Source: Pseudomonas fluorescens
Lineage (GTDB): Bacteria > Pseudomonadota > Gammaproteobacteria > Pseudomonadales > Pseudomonadaceae
DNA: 64,000 nucleotides
NCBI RefSeq assembly: GCF_001307155.1
Contig: NZ_CP012830.1
Coordinates: 1,729,501-1,793,500, forward strand
Direction of reading: 5' to 3'
Position numbers and translations under genes: made by a program
Shown: piece after piece, positions 16,784 through 25,971 of the stretch
How the letters are laid out: every line of letters starts with the position of its first letter
Position numbering within the stretch: the stretch's first letter is position 1
The notes under the pieces: model-generated
Database searches by the model: none
Seen by the model: the letters and a program-made list of their open reading frames with translations, nothing else
Told to the model about the DNA's origin: nothing

Positions 16784-17143
16784 ATGACAGCAGCACTTTC
16801 ACCAGGACGCTACACCGGTGGCTGGGGAACCCTCTCTATATACATCGGGATAAACTCGGTACTTTATACATCTCTAAATACAGGTACTTTTTCCGGCAAC
16901 TGTAACTACTACGGTGATTTCATCGATCTCACCGGCACGTTTGTGCTCAACGGCTCCGGCACCGCCGAAGGGGCAGAGATTAATATGCAGTCGATCCGCA
17001 CAAGCGGCAACCGTGTCAAACAGCTCAGCATTGGATTTAAATCTATGGACCCAGCCTTCGAATTACTGGAAGGTTATCAACAGGTAACTTTTACAGACAA
17101 TACGTTGGGCAATAGCACTATTGGTGTAAGGCGGATGCCCTAA
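16784..17143 (+). CDS. Beta-rich protein of unknown function (island protein E)
   Basis: 119 residues starting MTAALSPGRYTGGWG. The sequence is rich in Gly, Thr, Ser and Asn with alternating hydrophobics (TLSIYIGINSVLY, DLTGTFVLNGSGTAEGAEI, VKQLSIGFKSM), which suggests an all-beta fold, perhaps a small barrel. No signal peptide, no Cys pair (one Cys, in GNCNYYG). It does not share the scaffold of proteins A-D. GGAGA eight bases before ATG supports the start, and a strong hairpin follows the stop. No family recognised. Confidence 0.7.
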   Translation: MTAALSPGRYTGGWGTLSIYIGINSVLYTSLNTGTFSGNCNYYGDFIDLTGTFVLNGSGTAEGAEINMQSIRTSGNRVKQLSIGFKSMDPAFELLEGYQQVTFTDNTLGNSTIGVRRMP

Positions 17144-17171
17144 CCGTCATTCAGTATGACTTCTCATACTC

Positions 17172-17204
17172 TAAAGTGCCTTCTGCTTTTCTCAAGGCAC
17201 TTTA
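17172..17204 (+). terminator. Hairpin downstream of gene E
   Basis: TAAAGTGCCTT and AAGGCACTTTA pair perfectly over 11 bases around an 11-base loop, 29 bases after the stop. The stem ends in TTTA rather than a long T-run. It probably serves as a bidirectional terminator. Confidence 0.6.
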
Positions 17205-17290
17205 CGCATCATTATCACGCAACAATTTCACTACAACACATGGATAATTAACGCATTCACGACTGTGCCTTATCACCCCATCATGTAAAA

Positions 17291-17357
17291 CTTCAAACCC
17301 GAGTACACCATAGGTTTCTTTGATGCTAGCGCTGTACAGTTGATGATCGCCGGCCAC
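17291..17357 (-). pseudogene. Short decayed fragment of a class II fructose-bisphosphate aldolase gene
   Basis: On the minus strand, GGCGATCATCAAC (13 bases) and ATCAAAGAAACCTA (14 bases) are identical to the intact fba gene (19511-19575 region) and lie in the same order with almost the same spacing (one base shorter here). Flanking bases also agree well (GTGGC before, GG-GTAC after). The one-base deletion breaks the frame. The fragment covers only about 67 bases of the 3' third of fba, roughly residues 240-263. It lies in the same orientation as the intact gene, about 2 kb past its stop. Confidence 0.65.
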
Positions 17358-17898
17358 GAGGATTATTTTCCCCGTTCGCTCACGTCTTTAATGACAGGCC
17401 TGTGCCTTAGTCTCGGTATCATAGAGTCATTAAGCCCCTCCGCATTCCATTCAGCCTGTATCCCCGCAAACAGCCCTCTGTCTACGCGACATTGAACACT
17501 GTTGCTAACTACCGGAAGGGAGTAAACACTGACAAGATACTTTACAACCCAACCTGAACACAAACCGGCGCGAACGCAAACACCCCGAACAAGTCGAGGT
17601 ATTTACCTAGAGTCACCATCAGTGCACTTTCACGCAGTCTAGTTCGGCATTTCTTGTTAGCACCGTTAAATATTAACAGCCTTGATTAACCTTTTCGACA
17701 AAACTCAAAATCTAGCTCAACCGATGATTAGCAACACTTCAAAAACCGCGCATACACCTTGATAGCGCCATAGCGTTAAAAACAGTAAGTTCTTGCAGGG
17801 AGTGACGTAAATTCACACCCGCTTTTGTTATTACATAGCCAAAAGAAAAACTAGATGGCTCATTCATAGAGTTCCCCCGCAAAGTTATTCCATGAAGA

Positions 17899-18120
17899 CA
17901 ACGCCAAGCCGTGGAGTTTTTCAGCCGGCCGCAAGGTTTTCACGCCAGTGCGACAGAAGCGTCGGTTACGCATACGTCCTACGCAATACCAGCCTTGTGC
18001 CTCGACGACCATGGTCCCAATGACCATCGCAACCCGGCATTTGCCACCAGGATCTGAATGCAGCCTTCAGAAAGCATTTCGGCCAGCGTTTGCCGCAGGT
18101 GCTGGGGTGAAGCAGGTGTA
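17899..18120 (-). pseudogene. Remnant of an IS4-type transposase
   Basis: Two minus-strand frames together read like the core of an IS4-family transposase. From about 18110 to 18027 one frame gives TLAEMLSEGCIQILVANAGLR, comparable with the family's pattern around ILVTDAGFR. From 18012 to 17902 a shifted frame gives VVEAQGWYCVGRMRNRRFCR, comparable with QGWYxVGRxRNR. The catalytic Asp of the TDAG motif is Asn (VANAG). It is frameshifted, lacks both ends, and no terminal inverted repeats were seen, so it is dead. Confidence 0.65.
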
Positions 18121-18302
18121 AATCTGTTTCAGGGCTGGGCACGTCAAAGAAAAAATTCACCCCGCCACATCTGAGAATCCTTTACAAATAATAAATATTT
18201 ATTACACTTAACGACAGGAAAAATTCTTATTATCGCGAATAATACTGAGCCAATAGGTATTTTTCAAATCTATACCGCACCGCCTCAGGGGAACCGAGTT
18301 CC

Positions 18303-19127
18303 ATGAACATTCGAGTCATCCGCAAAAAAGCAGTCTCGGCAATCACTATTCTCGCTATTGCTGCCATTATTTATTGCTTTCCGGTAGCCACTCTTTGGTT
18401 TGTTATTGTGCTCTGTGTTTGCGGCATCTATGACTTCCTGCGCAATGGCATTTTCGACAAAGACATCATCAAAAAGTATTTTATAGGCGGCGGCCGCAAT
18501 ACGTGGTTGCTTGCGCCTCTGAATACTTTTTTCGATCTACTGAGCAAGCCAAGCCGTTACGTTTACAAGTTGCGCGAGCTTCCCGAAAGCCATCAGCAAG
18601 ACATCAACTACGTGATTGAAACCGCGATGGCTCACAAGGAAGAGATCATTGCATTCCTCGATGCGCGCATGGCCCAGAAAAAGCGTGGCATGTTGTTCTT
18701 CCAATGGTATGGCCGCAAGATCGATACCGAACTCAACATCCCCGCACTTCAGAAGAAACTGCCTTATATAAAGACCATCGGCGTATCGGTTTTCAATGAA
18801 AATCAGTCGACCTCCTTTCACTTCGGGCCATTGCGCATGATGTACCGCGTGCTCTACAACATCATGCCGGCCGCCCATCATGACGGTGTGTACATTCAGG
18901 TCAGGAAGCAAAAACACTACTGGCACGACGATCCGCTGTTCATCTTTGATGACACCCTGCTGCACGCCTCCTTCAACAAGAATGACGCCAAGCGCTACTG
19001 CCTGTTCCTCGACATACTGCGCCCGTCCTGGGTCTCTTTTATCCTGAACGGCATCGTCGCTTCGTTTGCAGGAGTTGCGTTTGCCTTGCGCCGATTCTTT
19101 TACAAAAACTGGAAACTTATTCAGTAA
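18303..19127 (+). CDS. LpxO/AspH-like membrane hydroxylase homologue, possibly inactive
   Basis: 274-residue protein. The N-terminus has one or two membrane helices (AVSAITILAIAAIIYCF and VATLWFVIVLCVCGIY), and a hydrophobic helix recurs near the C-terminus. The middle resembles LpxO/aspartyl beta-hydroxylase enzymes: NTWLLAPLNTFF, then FHFGPLRMMYRVLY, KHYWHDDPLFIFDDTLLHASFN and RYCLFLDILRP. The second iron His (LLHASFN) and the 2-oxoglutarate-binding Arg are present. The first iron His (the H of LRYHLGL in LpxO) aligns with Leu in MYRVLYN. It could be an inactive homologue or use another residue. It lies at the island edge and is convergent with fba; a shared terminator follows. Confidence 0.7.
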   Translation: MNIRVIRKKAVSAITILAIAAIIYCFPVATLWFVIVLCVCGIYDFLRNGIFDKDIIKKYFIGGGRNTWLLAPLNTFFDLLSKPSRYVYKLRELPESHQQDINYVIETAMAHKEEIIAFLDARMAQKKRGMLFFQWYGRKIDTELNIPALQKKLPYIKTIGVSVFNENQSTSFHFGPLRMMYRVLYNIMPAAHHDGVYIQVRKQKHYWHDDPLFIFDDTLLHASFNKNDAKRYCLFLDILRPSWVSFILNGIVASFAGVAFALRRFFYKNWKLIQ

Positions 19128-19174
19128 GCGTAAACAACAGGAAAAGCCTGCTTACTCCATCGCGATCACCCAAT

Positions 19175-19203
19175 AAAAAACCCGCCTCTCGGCGGGTTTT
19201 TTT
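19175..19203. terminator. Bidirectional intrinsic terminator
   Basis: AAAAAACCCGCC-TCTC-GGCGGGTTTTTTT has a six-base GC stem with A-run and T-run on either side, placed between the convergent hydroxylase homologue and fba. Confidence 0.9.
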
Positions 19204-19228
19204 ATGAGTGCAATTAAACGCTCAGGCC

Positions 19229-20293
19229 TTAGTTAACCTTGGCGTTCAACTCACCTTTCAAATAACGCTGGAACATCGCTTCCAACGAGATCGGTTTGAT
19301 CTTCGAAGCATTACCGGCAGTCCCGAACGCTTCATAACGTGCGATGCACACGTCGCGCATGGCCGTTACAGTGGCGCCGAAGAATTTACGCGGATCGAAT
19401 TCGCTCGGGTTGGTGGCCATCAGGCGACGCATCGCGCCAGTGGAGGCCAGACGCAGGTCGGTGTCGATGTTGACCTTGCGCACGCCGTGCTTGATGCCTT
19501 CGACGATTTCTTCAACCGGTACGCCGTAGGTTTCTTTGATGTCGCCGCCGTACTGGTTGATGATCGCCAGCCACTCTTGCGGTACCGAAGAAGAACCGTG
19601 CATCACCAGGTGGGTGTTCGGGATGCGTTTGTGGATTTCCTTGATACGGTCGATAGCCAGCACGTCGCCGGTGGGTGGCTTGGTGAACTTGTAAGCGCCG
19701 TGGCTGGTGCCGATGGCGATGGCCAGGGCGTCGACCTGGGTGCGTTTGACGAAGTCAGCGGCTTCTTCCGGGTCGGTGAGCATTTGGCTGTGATCGAGCA
19801 CGCCTTCTGCACCGATACCGTCTTCTTCACCGGCCATGCCGGTTTCCAGCGAACCCAGGCAGCCCAGCTCGCCTTCTACCGATACGCCGCAGGCGTGAGC
19901 CATGGCCACGGTTTGTTGAGTTACACGGACGTTGTAGTCGTAGTCGGTCGGGGTCTTGCCGTCTTCGCCGAGGGAACCGTCCATCATCACCGAGCTGAAG
20001 CCCAGCTGGATCGAGCGCTGGCAGACGTCAGGGCTGGTGCCGTGGTCCTGGTGCATGCACACCGGGATGTGCGGGAATTCTTCGATCGCCGCCAGAATCA
20101 GGTGACGCAGGAATGGCGCGCCAGCGTATTTACGGGCGCCGGCCGAAGCCTGGACGATCACCGGGGAGTCAGTCTTGTCAGCGGCTTCCATGATGGCGCG
20201 CATCTGCTCAAGGTTGTTGACGTTGAAGGCTGGAACGCCGTAGCCGAACTCGGCTGCGTGGTCCAGCATCTGGCGCATGCTGATAAGTGCCAT
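19229..20293 (-). CDS. fba: Fructose-bisphosphate aldolase, class II
   Basis: Zinc-dependent aldolase that cleaves or forms fructose-1,6-bisphosphate in glycolysis/gluconeogenesis. 354 residues, the size of the Calvin-cycle-type class IIB subgroup. Motifs: [11 protein letters not shown] near the N-terminus, CMHQDHG (zinc His), [20 protein letters not shown] (zinc His) and [12 protein letters not shown]. It is the last gene of the minus-strand series tkt, epd, pgk, two lipoproteins, fba, but about 290 bases with a REP pair lie before it, so it probably has its own promoter. Confidence 0.97.
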   Translation of the reverse strand: MALISMRQMLDHAAEFGYGVPAFNVNNLEQMRAIMEAADKTDSPVIVQASAGARKYAGAPFLRHLILAAIEEFPHIPVCMHQDHGTSPDVCQRSIQLGFSSVMMDGSLGEDGKTPTDYDYNVRVTQQTVAMAHACGVSVEGELGCLGSLETGMAGEEDGIGAEGVLDHSQMLTDPEEAADFVKRTQVDALAIAIGTSHGAYKFTKPPTGDVLAIDRIKEIHKRIPNTHLVMHGSSSVPQEWLAIINQYGGDIKETYGVPVEEIVEGIKHGVRKVNIDTDLRLASTGAMRRLMATNPSEFDPRKFFGATVTAMRDVCIARYEAFGTAGNASKIKPISLEAMFQRYLKGELNAKVN

Positions 20294-20434
20294 GGTGTGT
20301 GTCTCTCCCGGTTGAGGGTCGTTAATCGTGCAAGCCTGCCGTAGCGGCGGCTGCTATTCAAGTTAATGCAGATCGGGGGTAAGGCCGGCCTGCGAATCCG
20401 GTACAACATAAATCCTGTGTGTTACGAAGAACCC

Positions 20435-20566
20435 TGTGGCGAGCGAGCTTGCTCGCGCTCGGCTGCGAAGCAGTCGTAAACCAATTGACTCGGTCCTTCT
20501 GGATCGCTGAGTCGACTGGCTTTGTGACCGCTTCGCGCTCCAGCGGGAGCAAGCTCCCTCGCCACA
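20435..20566. repeat. REP-type inverted repeat pair
   Basis: The left arm TGTGGCGAGCGAGCTTGCTC (one change from the usual) faces GAGCAAGCTCCCTCGCCACA. It lies between fba and the upstream lipoprotein gene. Confidence 0.88.
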
Positions 20567-20587
20567 AAAGCTCTGTGATCAGCGGTG

Positions 20588-20920
20588 TTACTTGGCTTTA
20601 CAGCCGCGGCCGATCAAATCGTTGGTGGCGACCCAGTACACCAGGCCTTCGTCATCTTTTACGTGAAACGCCAACTGGTCGTCGCTGTACAGCGAACCAG
20701 AGCCTGCCGGATCAAGCTTCAAGCGATGAACCTGGTCGTCGCTGAGCCGCACATCCACGGTGTTGTGCGTGGCGTCGGTGTAGCGCCAGTGCACGGGGGC
20801 CTGGCTATCGCAAACCCAGTTCGTCCAATTATCGGACGCAACAGGCGACGACGCGAACGGGTTCATAGTGGCGCAACCGGCAAGTACTGCCAGCGACCCC
20901 ACGGCTATCAAGCCTTTCAT
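20588..20920 (-). CDS. MliC-like lipoprotein (putative lysozyme inhibitor)
   Basis: 110-residue lipoprotein. The signal peptide ends in a lipobox LAGC with Cys at residue 16. The mature part (WVCDSQAPVHWRYTD, then GSGSLYSDDQLAFHVKDDEG and a C-terminal GCKAK) matches the MliC family: a Cys pair and a SGSxxxY-like loop followed by a strand. MliC proteins inhibit C-type lysozyme at the cell envelope. The loop differs from the canonical SGSGARY, so inhibitory activity is uncertain. The ATG at 20920 puts the lipobox at the right distance; a start at 20950 would lengthen the signal peptide unnaturally. Confidence 0.75.
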   Translation of the reverse strand: MKGLIAVGSLAVLAGCATMNPFASSPVASDNWTNWVCDSQAPVHWRYTDATHNTVDVRLSDDQVHRLKLDPAGSGSLYSDDQLAFHVKDDEGLVYWVATNDLIGRGCKAK

Positions 20921-20979
20921 CCATTTTCCTCGGCAGTCGGCACACGCCAACTGCGCTGGGTATCAGTGAGTCAGACCGG

Positions 20980-21201
20980 TCAAGGGCAACCATGTTCCTT
21001 GGCCGGGGTCCGTGTCTCGTATTTATCCAGGCCATCCGGCCCGGAACGCTTGTTGAGCACCGGGTTGGTTTCGGCTTGCCAGTCGGCCTGGTAACAGCCT
21101 TTGTCCGGCGCGCCGGTATCCGATTCCTGCGCGGCTTTCGGGGTGCTCCCGCAGCCGGCCAGTACACCCGCTGCGATCAATGTCGCTAACGTCTTGACCA
21201 T
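20980..21201 (-). CDS. Small lipoprotein of unknown function
   Basis: 73 residues starting MVKTLATLIAAGVLAGC, with the lipobox Cys at residue 17. The mature peptide is about 57 residues, polar, with two further Cys (KGCYQADW and EHGCP) that could form a disulphide. It lies about 35 bases downstream of the pgk stop codon and may be cotranscribed. No function is recognised. An upstream start at 21390 would overlap pgk and is rejected. Confidence 0.72.
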   Translation of the reverse strand: MVKTLATLIAAGVLAGCGSTPKAAQESDTGAPDKGCYQADWQAETNPVLNKRSGPDGLDKYETRTPAKEHGCP

Positions 21202-21235
21202 GTAAACACTCCTTTGCCTGGCCAATGGATGACCC

Positions 21236-22399
21236 TTAGGCCTTTGCGCGGCTTTCCAAGACTTCAACCGCTGGCAGCACTTTGCCTTCGACAAACTCGA
21301 GGAACGCGCCGCCGCCGGTAGAAATGTAGGAGATCTGCTCGGCAACACCATATTTATCGATGGCTGCCAGGGTGTCGCCGCCGCCCGCAATGGAGAACGC
21401 CGAGCTGTCTGCGATGGCCTGAGCCAGGACTTTGGTGCCGTTACCGAACTGGTCGAATTCGAATACGCCGACCGGGCCGTTCCACAGAATGGTTTTCGAC
21501 GACTTCAGCAGCTCAGCGAATTGCGCTGCGGTCTGTGGGCCGATGTCGAGGATCATGTCGTCTGCTGCTACGTCGGCGATCAACTTGACGGTCGCGGTAG
21601 CGCTTTCGGCGAATTCCTTGGCAACCACCACATCGACTGGCAACGGCACGCTGACTTTGGCTGCGATGGCGCGGGCGGTGTCCAGCAGGTCTGGCTCGTA
21701 CAGCGATTTGCCGACCGGGTGACCGGCAGCGGCCAGGAAGGTGTTGGCGATACCGCCACCGACGATCAGTTGGTCGCAGATCTGGCTCAGGCTGTTCAGC
21801 ACGTCGAGTTTGGTCGAGACCTTGGAGCCGGCGACGATGGCTGCCATTGGCTGGGCCGGGGCGCCAAGGGCTTTGCCCAGTGCGTCCAGCTCGGCAGCCA
21901 GCAACGGGCCAGCCGCAGCGACTTTGGCGAACTTGGCCACGCCGTGGGTCGAACCCTCGGCACGGTGAGCGGTGCCAAAAGCGTCCATCACGAACACGTC
22001 GCACAGGGCCGCGTATTGCTTCGCCAGTTCGTCAGCGTTCTTTTTCTCGCCTTTGTTGAAGCGCACGTTCTCGAACAGCACGATGTCGCCGGCCTTGACG
22101 TCAACGCCGCCCAGGTAGTCGGAGACCAGCGGCACTTCACGGCCCAGGGCCTTGCTCAGGTAGTCAGCGACTGGCTTGAGGCTGTTCTCGGCCGAGAATT
22201 CACCCTCGGTCGGACGGCCAAGATGCGAGCAAACCATCACCGCCGCGCCTTTTTCCAGGGCCAACTTGATGGTCGGCAGCGAGGCCAGGATTCGCGCATC
22301 GCTGGTGACAACACCGTCCTTGACTGGGACGTTGAGGTCTTCGCGGATCAATACGCGCTTACCTTGCAGATCGAGGTCGGTCATCTTCAACACGGTCAT
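21236..22399 (-). CDS. pgk: Phosphoglycerate kinase
   Basis: 387-residue glycolytic kinase moving phosphate between 1,3-bisphosphoglycerate and ADP. The N-terminal [60 protein letters not shown] and the C-terminal SISTGGG-type loop ([13 protein letters not shown]) are all present. The ATG at 22399 gives the family start MTVLKMTDL. It follows epd by 25 bases, so the two form an operon. Confidence 0.97.
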   Translation of the reverse strand: MTVLKMTDLDLQGKRVLIREDLNVPVKDGVVTSDARILASLPTIKLALEKGAAVMVCSHLGRPTEGEFSAENSLKPVADYLSKALGREVPLVSDYLGGVDVKAGDIVLFENVRFNKGEKKNADELAKQYAALCDVFVMDAFGTAHRAEGSTHGVAKFAKVAAAGPLLAAELDALGKALGAPAQPMAAIVAGSKVSTKLDVLNSLSQICDQLIVGGGIANTFLAAAGHPVGKSLYEPDLLDTARAIAAKVSVPLPVDVVVAKEFAESATATVKLIADVAADDMILDIGPQTAAQFAELLKSSKTILWNGPVGVFEFDQFGNGTKVLAQAIADSSAFSIAGGGDTLAAIDKYGVAEQISYISTGGGAFLEFVEGKVLPAVEVLESRAKA

Positions 22400-22424
22400 G
22401 GGTCGCATTTCCTGGATAGCTGTT

Positions 22425-23510
22425 TTAGAGAGCAGGTTTTTTAGAAGCAGAGAGTTCAGAAACAGAGAGCTTGATAGCGGTTTGCAGATAGTGTCCTGCA
22501 ACATCCAGCATTCGGTTGGCAAAACCCCATTCGTTGTCGAACCAGGCCAGTACGTTCACCAGCCTCGGGCCGGAAACACGGGTCTGACTGGCATCGACGA
22601 TCGCCGAATGTGGGTCATGGTTGAAATCACAACTGGCATGAGGCAACTCGGTATAAGCCAAAAGCCCCTTGAGCGGGCCATAGGTGGCGGCCTCGCGCAG
22701 GATCCGGTTGACTTCACTCGCGTCAGTATCGGTAACGGTTTGCATCGTGATATCGAGGCATGACACGTTGACCGTCGGCACGCGTACAGCTTTGGCCTGA
22801 ATTCGCCCGGCAAGTTCCGGCAACAAGCGTTCGATACCGCGCGCCAGGCCGGTGGACACCGGGATCACCGACTGGAACGCCGAACGGGTGCGGCGCAAGT
22901 CTTCGTGGTGGTAGGCGTCAATGACCGGCTGATCGTTCATCGCCGAGTGAATCGTGGTGATCGACACGTAGTCCAGGCCAAAAGCCTGATCCAGCAGACG
23001 CAACAGCGGCACGCCGCAGTTGGTGGTGCAGGACGCGTTGGACACCAGCAGTTCATCGCCGGTCAGGCATTCCTGATTGACGCCGTAGACGATGGTGGCG
23101 TCGACATCCGCTTCGCTGGCCATCGGCTGGGAAAACAGCACCCGCGGGGCGCCGGCGTCGAGGAAACGCTGGCCGTCTGCGCGCGTGTGGTAAGCACCGG
23201 AGCATTCAAGCACCAGATCGACGCCCAGCGACGCCCAATCGATGCCTTCGGGGGTGGCACTGCGCAGGACCTTCACGCAGTTGCCATTAATATGCAGACA
23301 GTCGCCCTCGACCCTGACCTCACCGGGAAAACGCCCGTGGGTGGAGTCGAAGCGTGTCAGGTATTCGACGCTGGCCATGTCAGCCAGATCGTTGATTGCC
23401 ACAATTTCAAACCCGGCAGCCGCCCCTCGCTCGAACAAAGCACGCAAGACGCAACGACCAATCCGGCCGTAGCCGTTGAGTGCAACTTTGTAAGGACGCG
23501 GTTGAGGCAT
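22425..23510 (-). CDS. epd: Erythrose-4-phosphate dehydrogenase
   Basis: 361-residue GAPDH-family enzyme. It oxidises erythrose 4-phosphate to 4-phosphoerythronate for pyridoxal phosphate synthesis. The NAD motif is [14 protein letters not shown], and the catalytic Cys lies in [10 protein letters not shown] followed by [25 protein letters not shown], which is typical of Epd (MNDQ instead of the GAPDH pattern). Its position between tkt and pgk is the classical Epd context. GAPDH is the alternative but fits less well. Confidence 0.93.
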   Translation of the reverse strand: MPQPRPYKVALNGYGRIGRCVLRALFERGAAAGFEIVAINDLADMASVEYLTRFDSTHGRFPGEVRVEGDCLHINGNCVKVLRSATPEGIDWASLGVDLVLECSGAYHTRADGQRFLDAGAPRVLFSQPMASEADVDATIVYGVNQECLTGDELLVSNASCTTNCGVPLLRLLDQAFGLDYVSITTIHSAMNDQPVIDAYHHEDLRRTRSAFQSVIPVSTGLARGIERLLPELAGRIQAKAVRVPTVNVSCLDITMQTVTDTDASEVNRILREAATYGPLKGLLAYTELPHASCDFNHDPHSAIVDASQTRVSGPRLVNVLAWFDNEWGFANRMLDVAGHYLQTAIKLSVSELSASKKPAL

Positions 23511-23582
23511 GGGGTTCTCGATTACCGTGGTGAATCCGTCAGTTCAACGTTGAATGTTCCATTGTCATCGTCGGAACGCCGC

Positions 23583-23668
23583 CCGGGGCAAGCCTTGCTC
23601 CTACGGACAGATGATTGCCACGGGATTCGGGCACGACATCAATCTGTAGGAGCAAGGCTTGCCCGCGA
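23583..23668. repeat. Inverted repeat (GTAGGAGCAAGGCTTGCCCG type)
   Basis: CGGGGCAAGCCTTGCTCCTAC is mirrored by GTAGGAGCAAGGCTTGCCCG, with further pairing of GGACAGATGATT and AATCTG. It lies in the 190 bases between tkt and epd and so inside the presumed operon. Confidence 0.85.
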
Positions 23669-23700
23669 TGGCTTCAGAACAGGCAATACTTCACCTGGAC

Positions 23701-25698
23701 TTAGTCTTCCAGCAGCTCTTCAGCCTGACCCAGGATGTTTTCCAGGGTGAAGCCGAACTCTTCGAACAAGGCAGGCGCAGGCGCTGACTCTCCGTAGGTG
23801 GTCATGCCGATGACGCGACCTTCCAGGCCCACGTATTTGTACCAGTAGTCCGCGTGTGCGGCCTCGATGGCGATACGGGCGCTGACCTGCAACGGCAGAA
23901 CCGCTTGCTTGTAGCCGGCATCCTGAGCATCGAACACGCTGGTGCATGGCATGGAAACCACGCGCACCTTGCGACCCTGTTCAGTCAGCTTGTCGTAGGC
24001 CTGAACGGCCAGGCCGACTTCCGAACCGGTGGAGATCAGGATCAGCTCAGGCTCGCCAGCGCAGTCCTTGAGCACATAACCACCACGGTTGATCAGTTCG
24101 ATCTGCACCGCGTCACGGGTTTGGTGCTGCAGGTTCTGACGCGAGAAGATCAACGCTGTAGGGCCGTCTTTACGCTCCAGGGCGTTCTTCCAGGCCACTG
24201 CCGATTCAACGGCATCGGCTGGACGCCAGGTGTCGAGGTTCGGCGTGCAGCGCAGGCTGGCCAGTTGTTCGATTGGCTGGTGAGTCGGACCGTCTTCGCC
24301 CAGACCGATGGAGTCGTGGGTGTAGACGTGGATCACGCGCTGCTTCATCAGTGCGGACATGCGCACGGCGTTGCGGGCGTATTCCATGAACATCAGGAAA
24401 GTTGCGCCGTAAGGTACCAGGCCGCCGTGCAGGGCTACGCCGTTCATGATGGCAGTCATGCCGAACTCGCGAACGCCGTAGTACATGTAGTTGCCGCTGG
24501 CGTCTTCAGCGCTGACACCTTTGCAACCTTTCCACAGGGTCAGGTTGGAACCGGCCAGGTCAGCCGAACCGCCAAGCATTTCCGGCAGCAGCGGGCCGAA
24601 CGCGTTCAGGGCGTTCTGGCTGGCTTTACGGCTGGCGATGGTTTCGCCCTTGGCTGCGACTTCAGCGATGTAGGCCGAGGCTTTTTCAGCGAAGTCTTCT
24701 GGCAGCTCACCGCTCAGACGACGGACCAGCTCGTTGGCCAGCTCCGGGAATTCGGCGGAGTAGGCAGCGAAACGCTGATCCCACTCGGCTTCGACAGCGC
24801 GACCGGCTTCCTTGGCGTCCCACTCGGCATAGATGTCGGCCGGGATTTCGAACGGGCCGTAGTTCCACTTCAGCGCAGTGCGGGTCAAGGCGATTTCCGC
24901 GTCACCCAGTGGGGCACCGTGGCAATCTTCCTTGCCTTGCTTGTTCGGCGAACCGAAGCCGATGGTGGTTTTGCAGCAGATCAGCGTCGGTTGCGCGCTT
25001 TTGCGTGCCGTCTCGATCGCGATCTTGATCTCTTCCGGGTCGTGACCGTCAACGTTGCGGATCACTTGCCAGTTGTAGGCTTCGAAACGCTTCGGGGTGT
25101 CATCGGTGAACCAGCCTTCGACTTCGCCGTCGATGGAGATGCCGTTGTCATCGTAGAAAGCGATCAGTTTGCCCAGGCCCAGGGTACCGGCCAGGGAGCT
25201 GACTTCGTGGGAAATGCCTTCCATCATGCAGCCATCACCCAGGAACACATAGGTGTGGTGATCGACAACGTTGTGACCTGGACGGTTGAACTGCGCCGCC
25301 AGGACTTTTTCTGCCAGGGCAAAGCCCACGGCGTTGGCCAGGCCCTGACCCAACGGGCCAGTGGTGGTTTCAACACCCGGGGTGTAACCGAGTTCCGGGT
25401 GGCCCGGGGTGCGGCTGTGCAGTTGGCGGAAGTTTTTCAGGTCATCGATCGACAGGTCATAGCCGGTCAGGTGCAGCAACGAGTAAAGCAACATCGAGCC
25501 GTGACCGTTGGACAGGATGAACCGGTCGCGGTCGGCAAACGATGGATTGCTCGGGTTGTGCTTGAGGTAGTCACGCCAAAGCACTTCGGCGATATCCGCC
25601 ATACCCATAGGGGCACCGGGATGGCCGCTGTTGGCTTTTTGCACGGCATCCATGCTGAGGGCACGAATGGCGTTGGCACGCTCACGACGGCTGGGCAT
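23701..25698 (-). CDS. tkt: Transketolase
   Basis: 665-residue thiamine-diphosphate enzyme of the pentose phosphate pathway. The N-terminal [18 protein letters not shown], the ThDP/Mg motif [18 protein letters not shown] ... FYDDN, the pyrimidine-domain [17 protein letters not shown] and the C-terminal domain are all present and of usual length. The ATG at 25698 gives [17 protein letters not shown], the family start; the frame extends to 25761 without support. It is divergent from the ArsR-methyltransferase gene. Confidence 0.97.
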   Translation of the reverse strand: MPSRRERANAIRALSMDAVQKANSGHPGAPMGMADIAEVLWRDYLKHNPSNPSFADRDRFILSNGHGSMLLYSLLHLTGYDLSIDDLKNFRQLHSRTPGHPELGYTPGVETTTGPLGQGLANAVGFALAEKVLAAQFNRPGHNVVDHHTYVFLGDGCMMEGISHEVSSLAGTLGLGKLIAFYDDNGISIDGEVEGWFTDDTPKRFEAYNWQVIRNVDGHDPEEIKIAIETARKSAQPTLICCKTTIGFGSPNKQGKEDCHGAPLGDAEIALTRTALKWNYGPFEIPADIYAEWDAKEAGRAVEAEWDQRFAAYSAEFPELANELVRRLSGELPEDFAEKASAYIAEVAAKGETIASRKASQNALNAFGPLLPEMLGGSADLAGSNLTLWKGCKGVSAEDASGNYMYYGVREFGMTAIMNGVALHGGLVPYGATFLMFMEYARNAVRMSALMKQRVIHVYTHDSIGLGEDGPTHQPIEQLASLRCTPNLDTWRPADAVESAVAWKNALERKDGPTALIFSRQNLQHQTRDAVQIELINRGGYVLKDCAGEPELILISTGSEVGLAVQAYDKLTEQGRKVRVVSMPCTSVFDAQDAGYKQAVLPLQVSARIAIEAAHADYWYKYVGLEGRVIGMTTYGESAPAPALFEEFGFTLENILGQAEELLED

Positions 25699-25905
25699 CG
25701 CTGTTCTCCTGCTGATACTGAATCGAGAGTGAATAAAACGAAACGGAAAAAAGGCGAGCATTTTCCCTCAGCGGACAGCCTCGGGGCAATGACAGATAGT
25801 CATCTGGAGACGTTTTTCCCACGGATAACGACGGTTTCGGGTGATGAAACCTTTCCGCTGTACGTTTGTAGAGTTAATCATCCCGTGAGAAGTGCCATCC
25901 ATCGA

Positions 25906-25931
25906 GCAATATCAAAACTTTTTGATATTGC
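25906..25931. promoter_or_regulatory. Perfect palindrome, candidate operator of the ArsR-type regulator
   Basis: GCAATATCAAAA and TTTTGATATTGC form a perfect 12-base inverted repeat around two bases. It lies 40 bases before the ArsR-methyltransferase start and upstream of metK, in the region shared with divergent tkt. ArsR-type dimers bind AT-rich palindromes of this kind. That it is the autoregulatory site is inference. Confidence 0.65.
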
Positions 25932-25971
25932 CCTTGCAGGGATTTCTACGCATCACTAGACTGCTGGCCTT

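Larger units (their letters stand above)
17144..18302. other. Gene-poor decayed region of the island
   Basis: No intact gene is seen. It contains the hairpin after gene E, a fragment homologous to fba, a possible decayed minus-strand frame (17363-17563), about 330 bases with no signal (17564-17895), and a transposase remnant (17899-18120). Composition is mixed, AT-rich in the middle. Confidence 0.6.

Noticed and set aside
17363-17563. Minus-strand frame of 66 codons in the decayed region
   Set aside because: It runs next to the frameshifted fba fragment, has no good ribosome site and no recognisable motif. It may be part of a dead gene but cannot be supported as a gene.
23854-25959. Long plus-strand frame of about 700 codons opposite tkt
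   Set aside because: It mirrors the transketolase gene exactly, its translation is Gly/Val/Asp-rich without any family motif, and tkt is fully convincing. Such antisense frames are expected in GC-rich genes.
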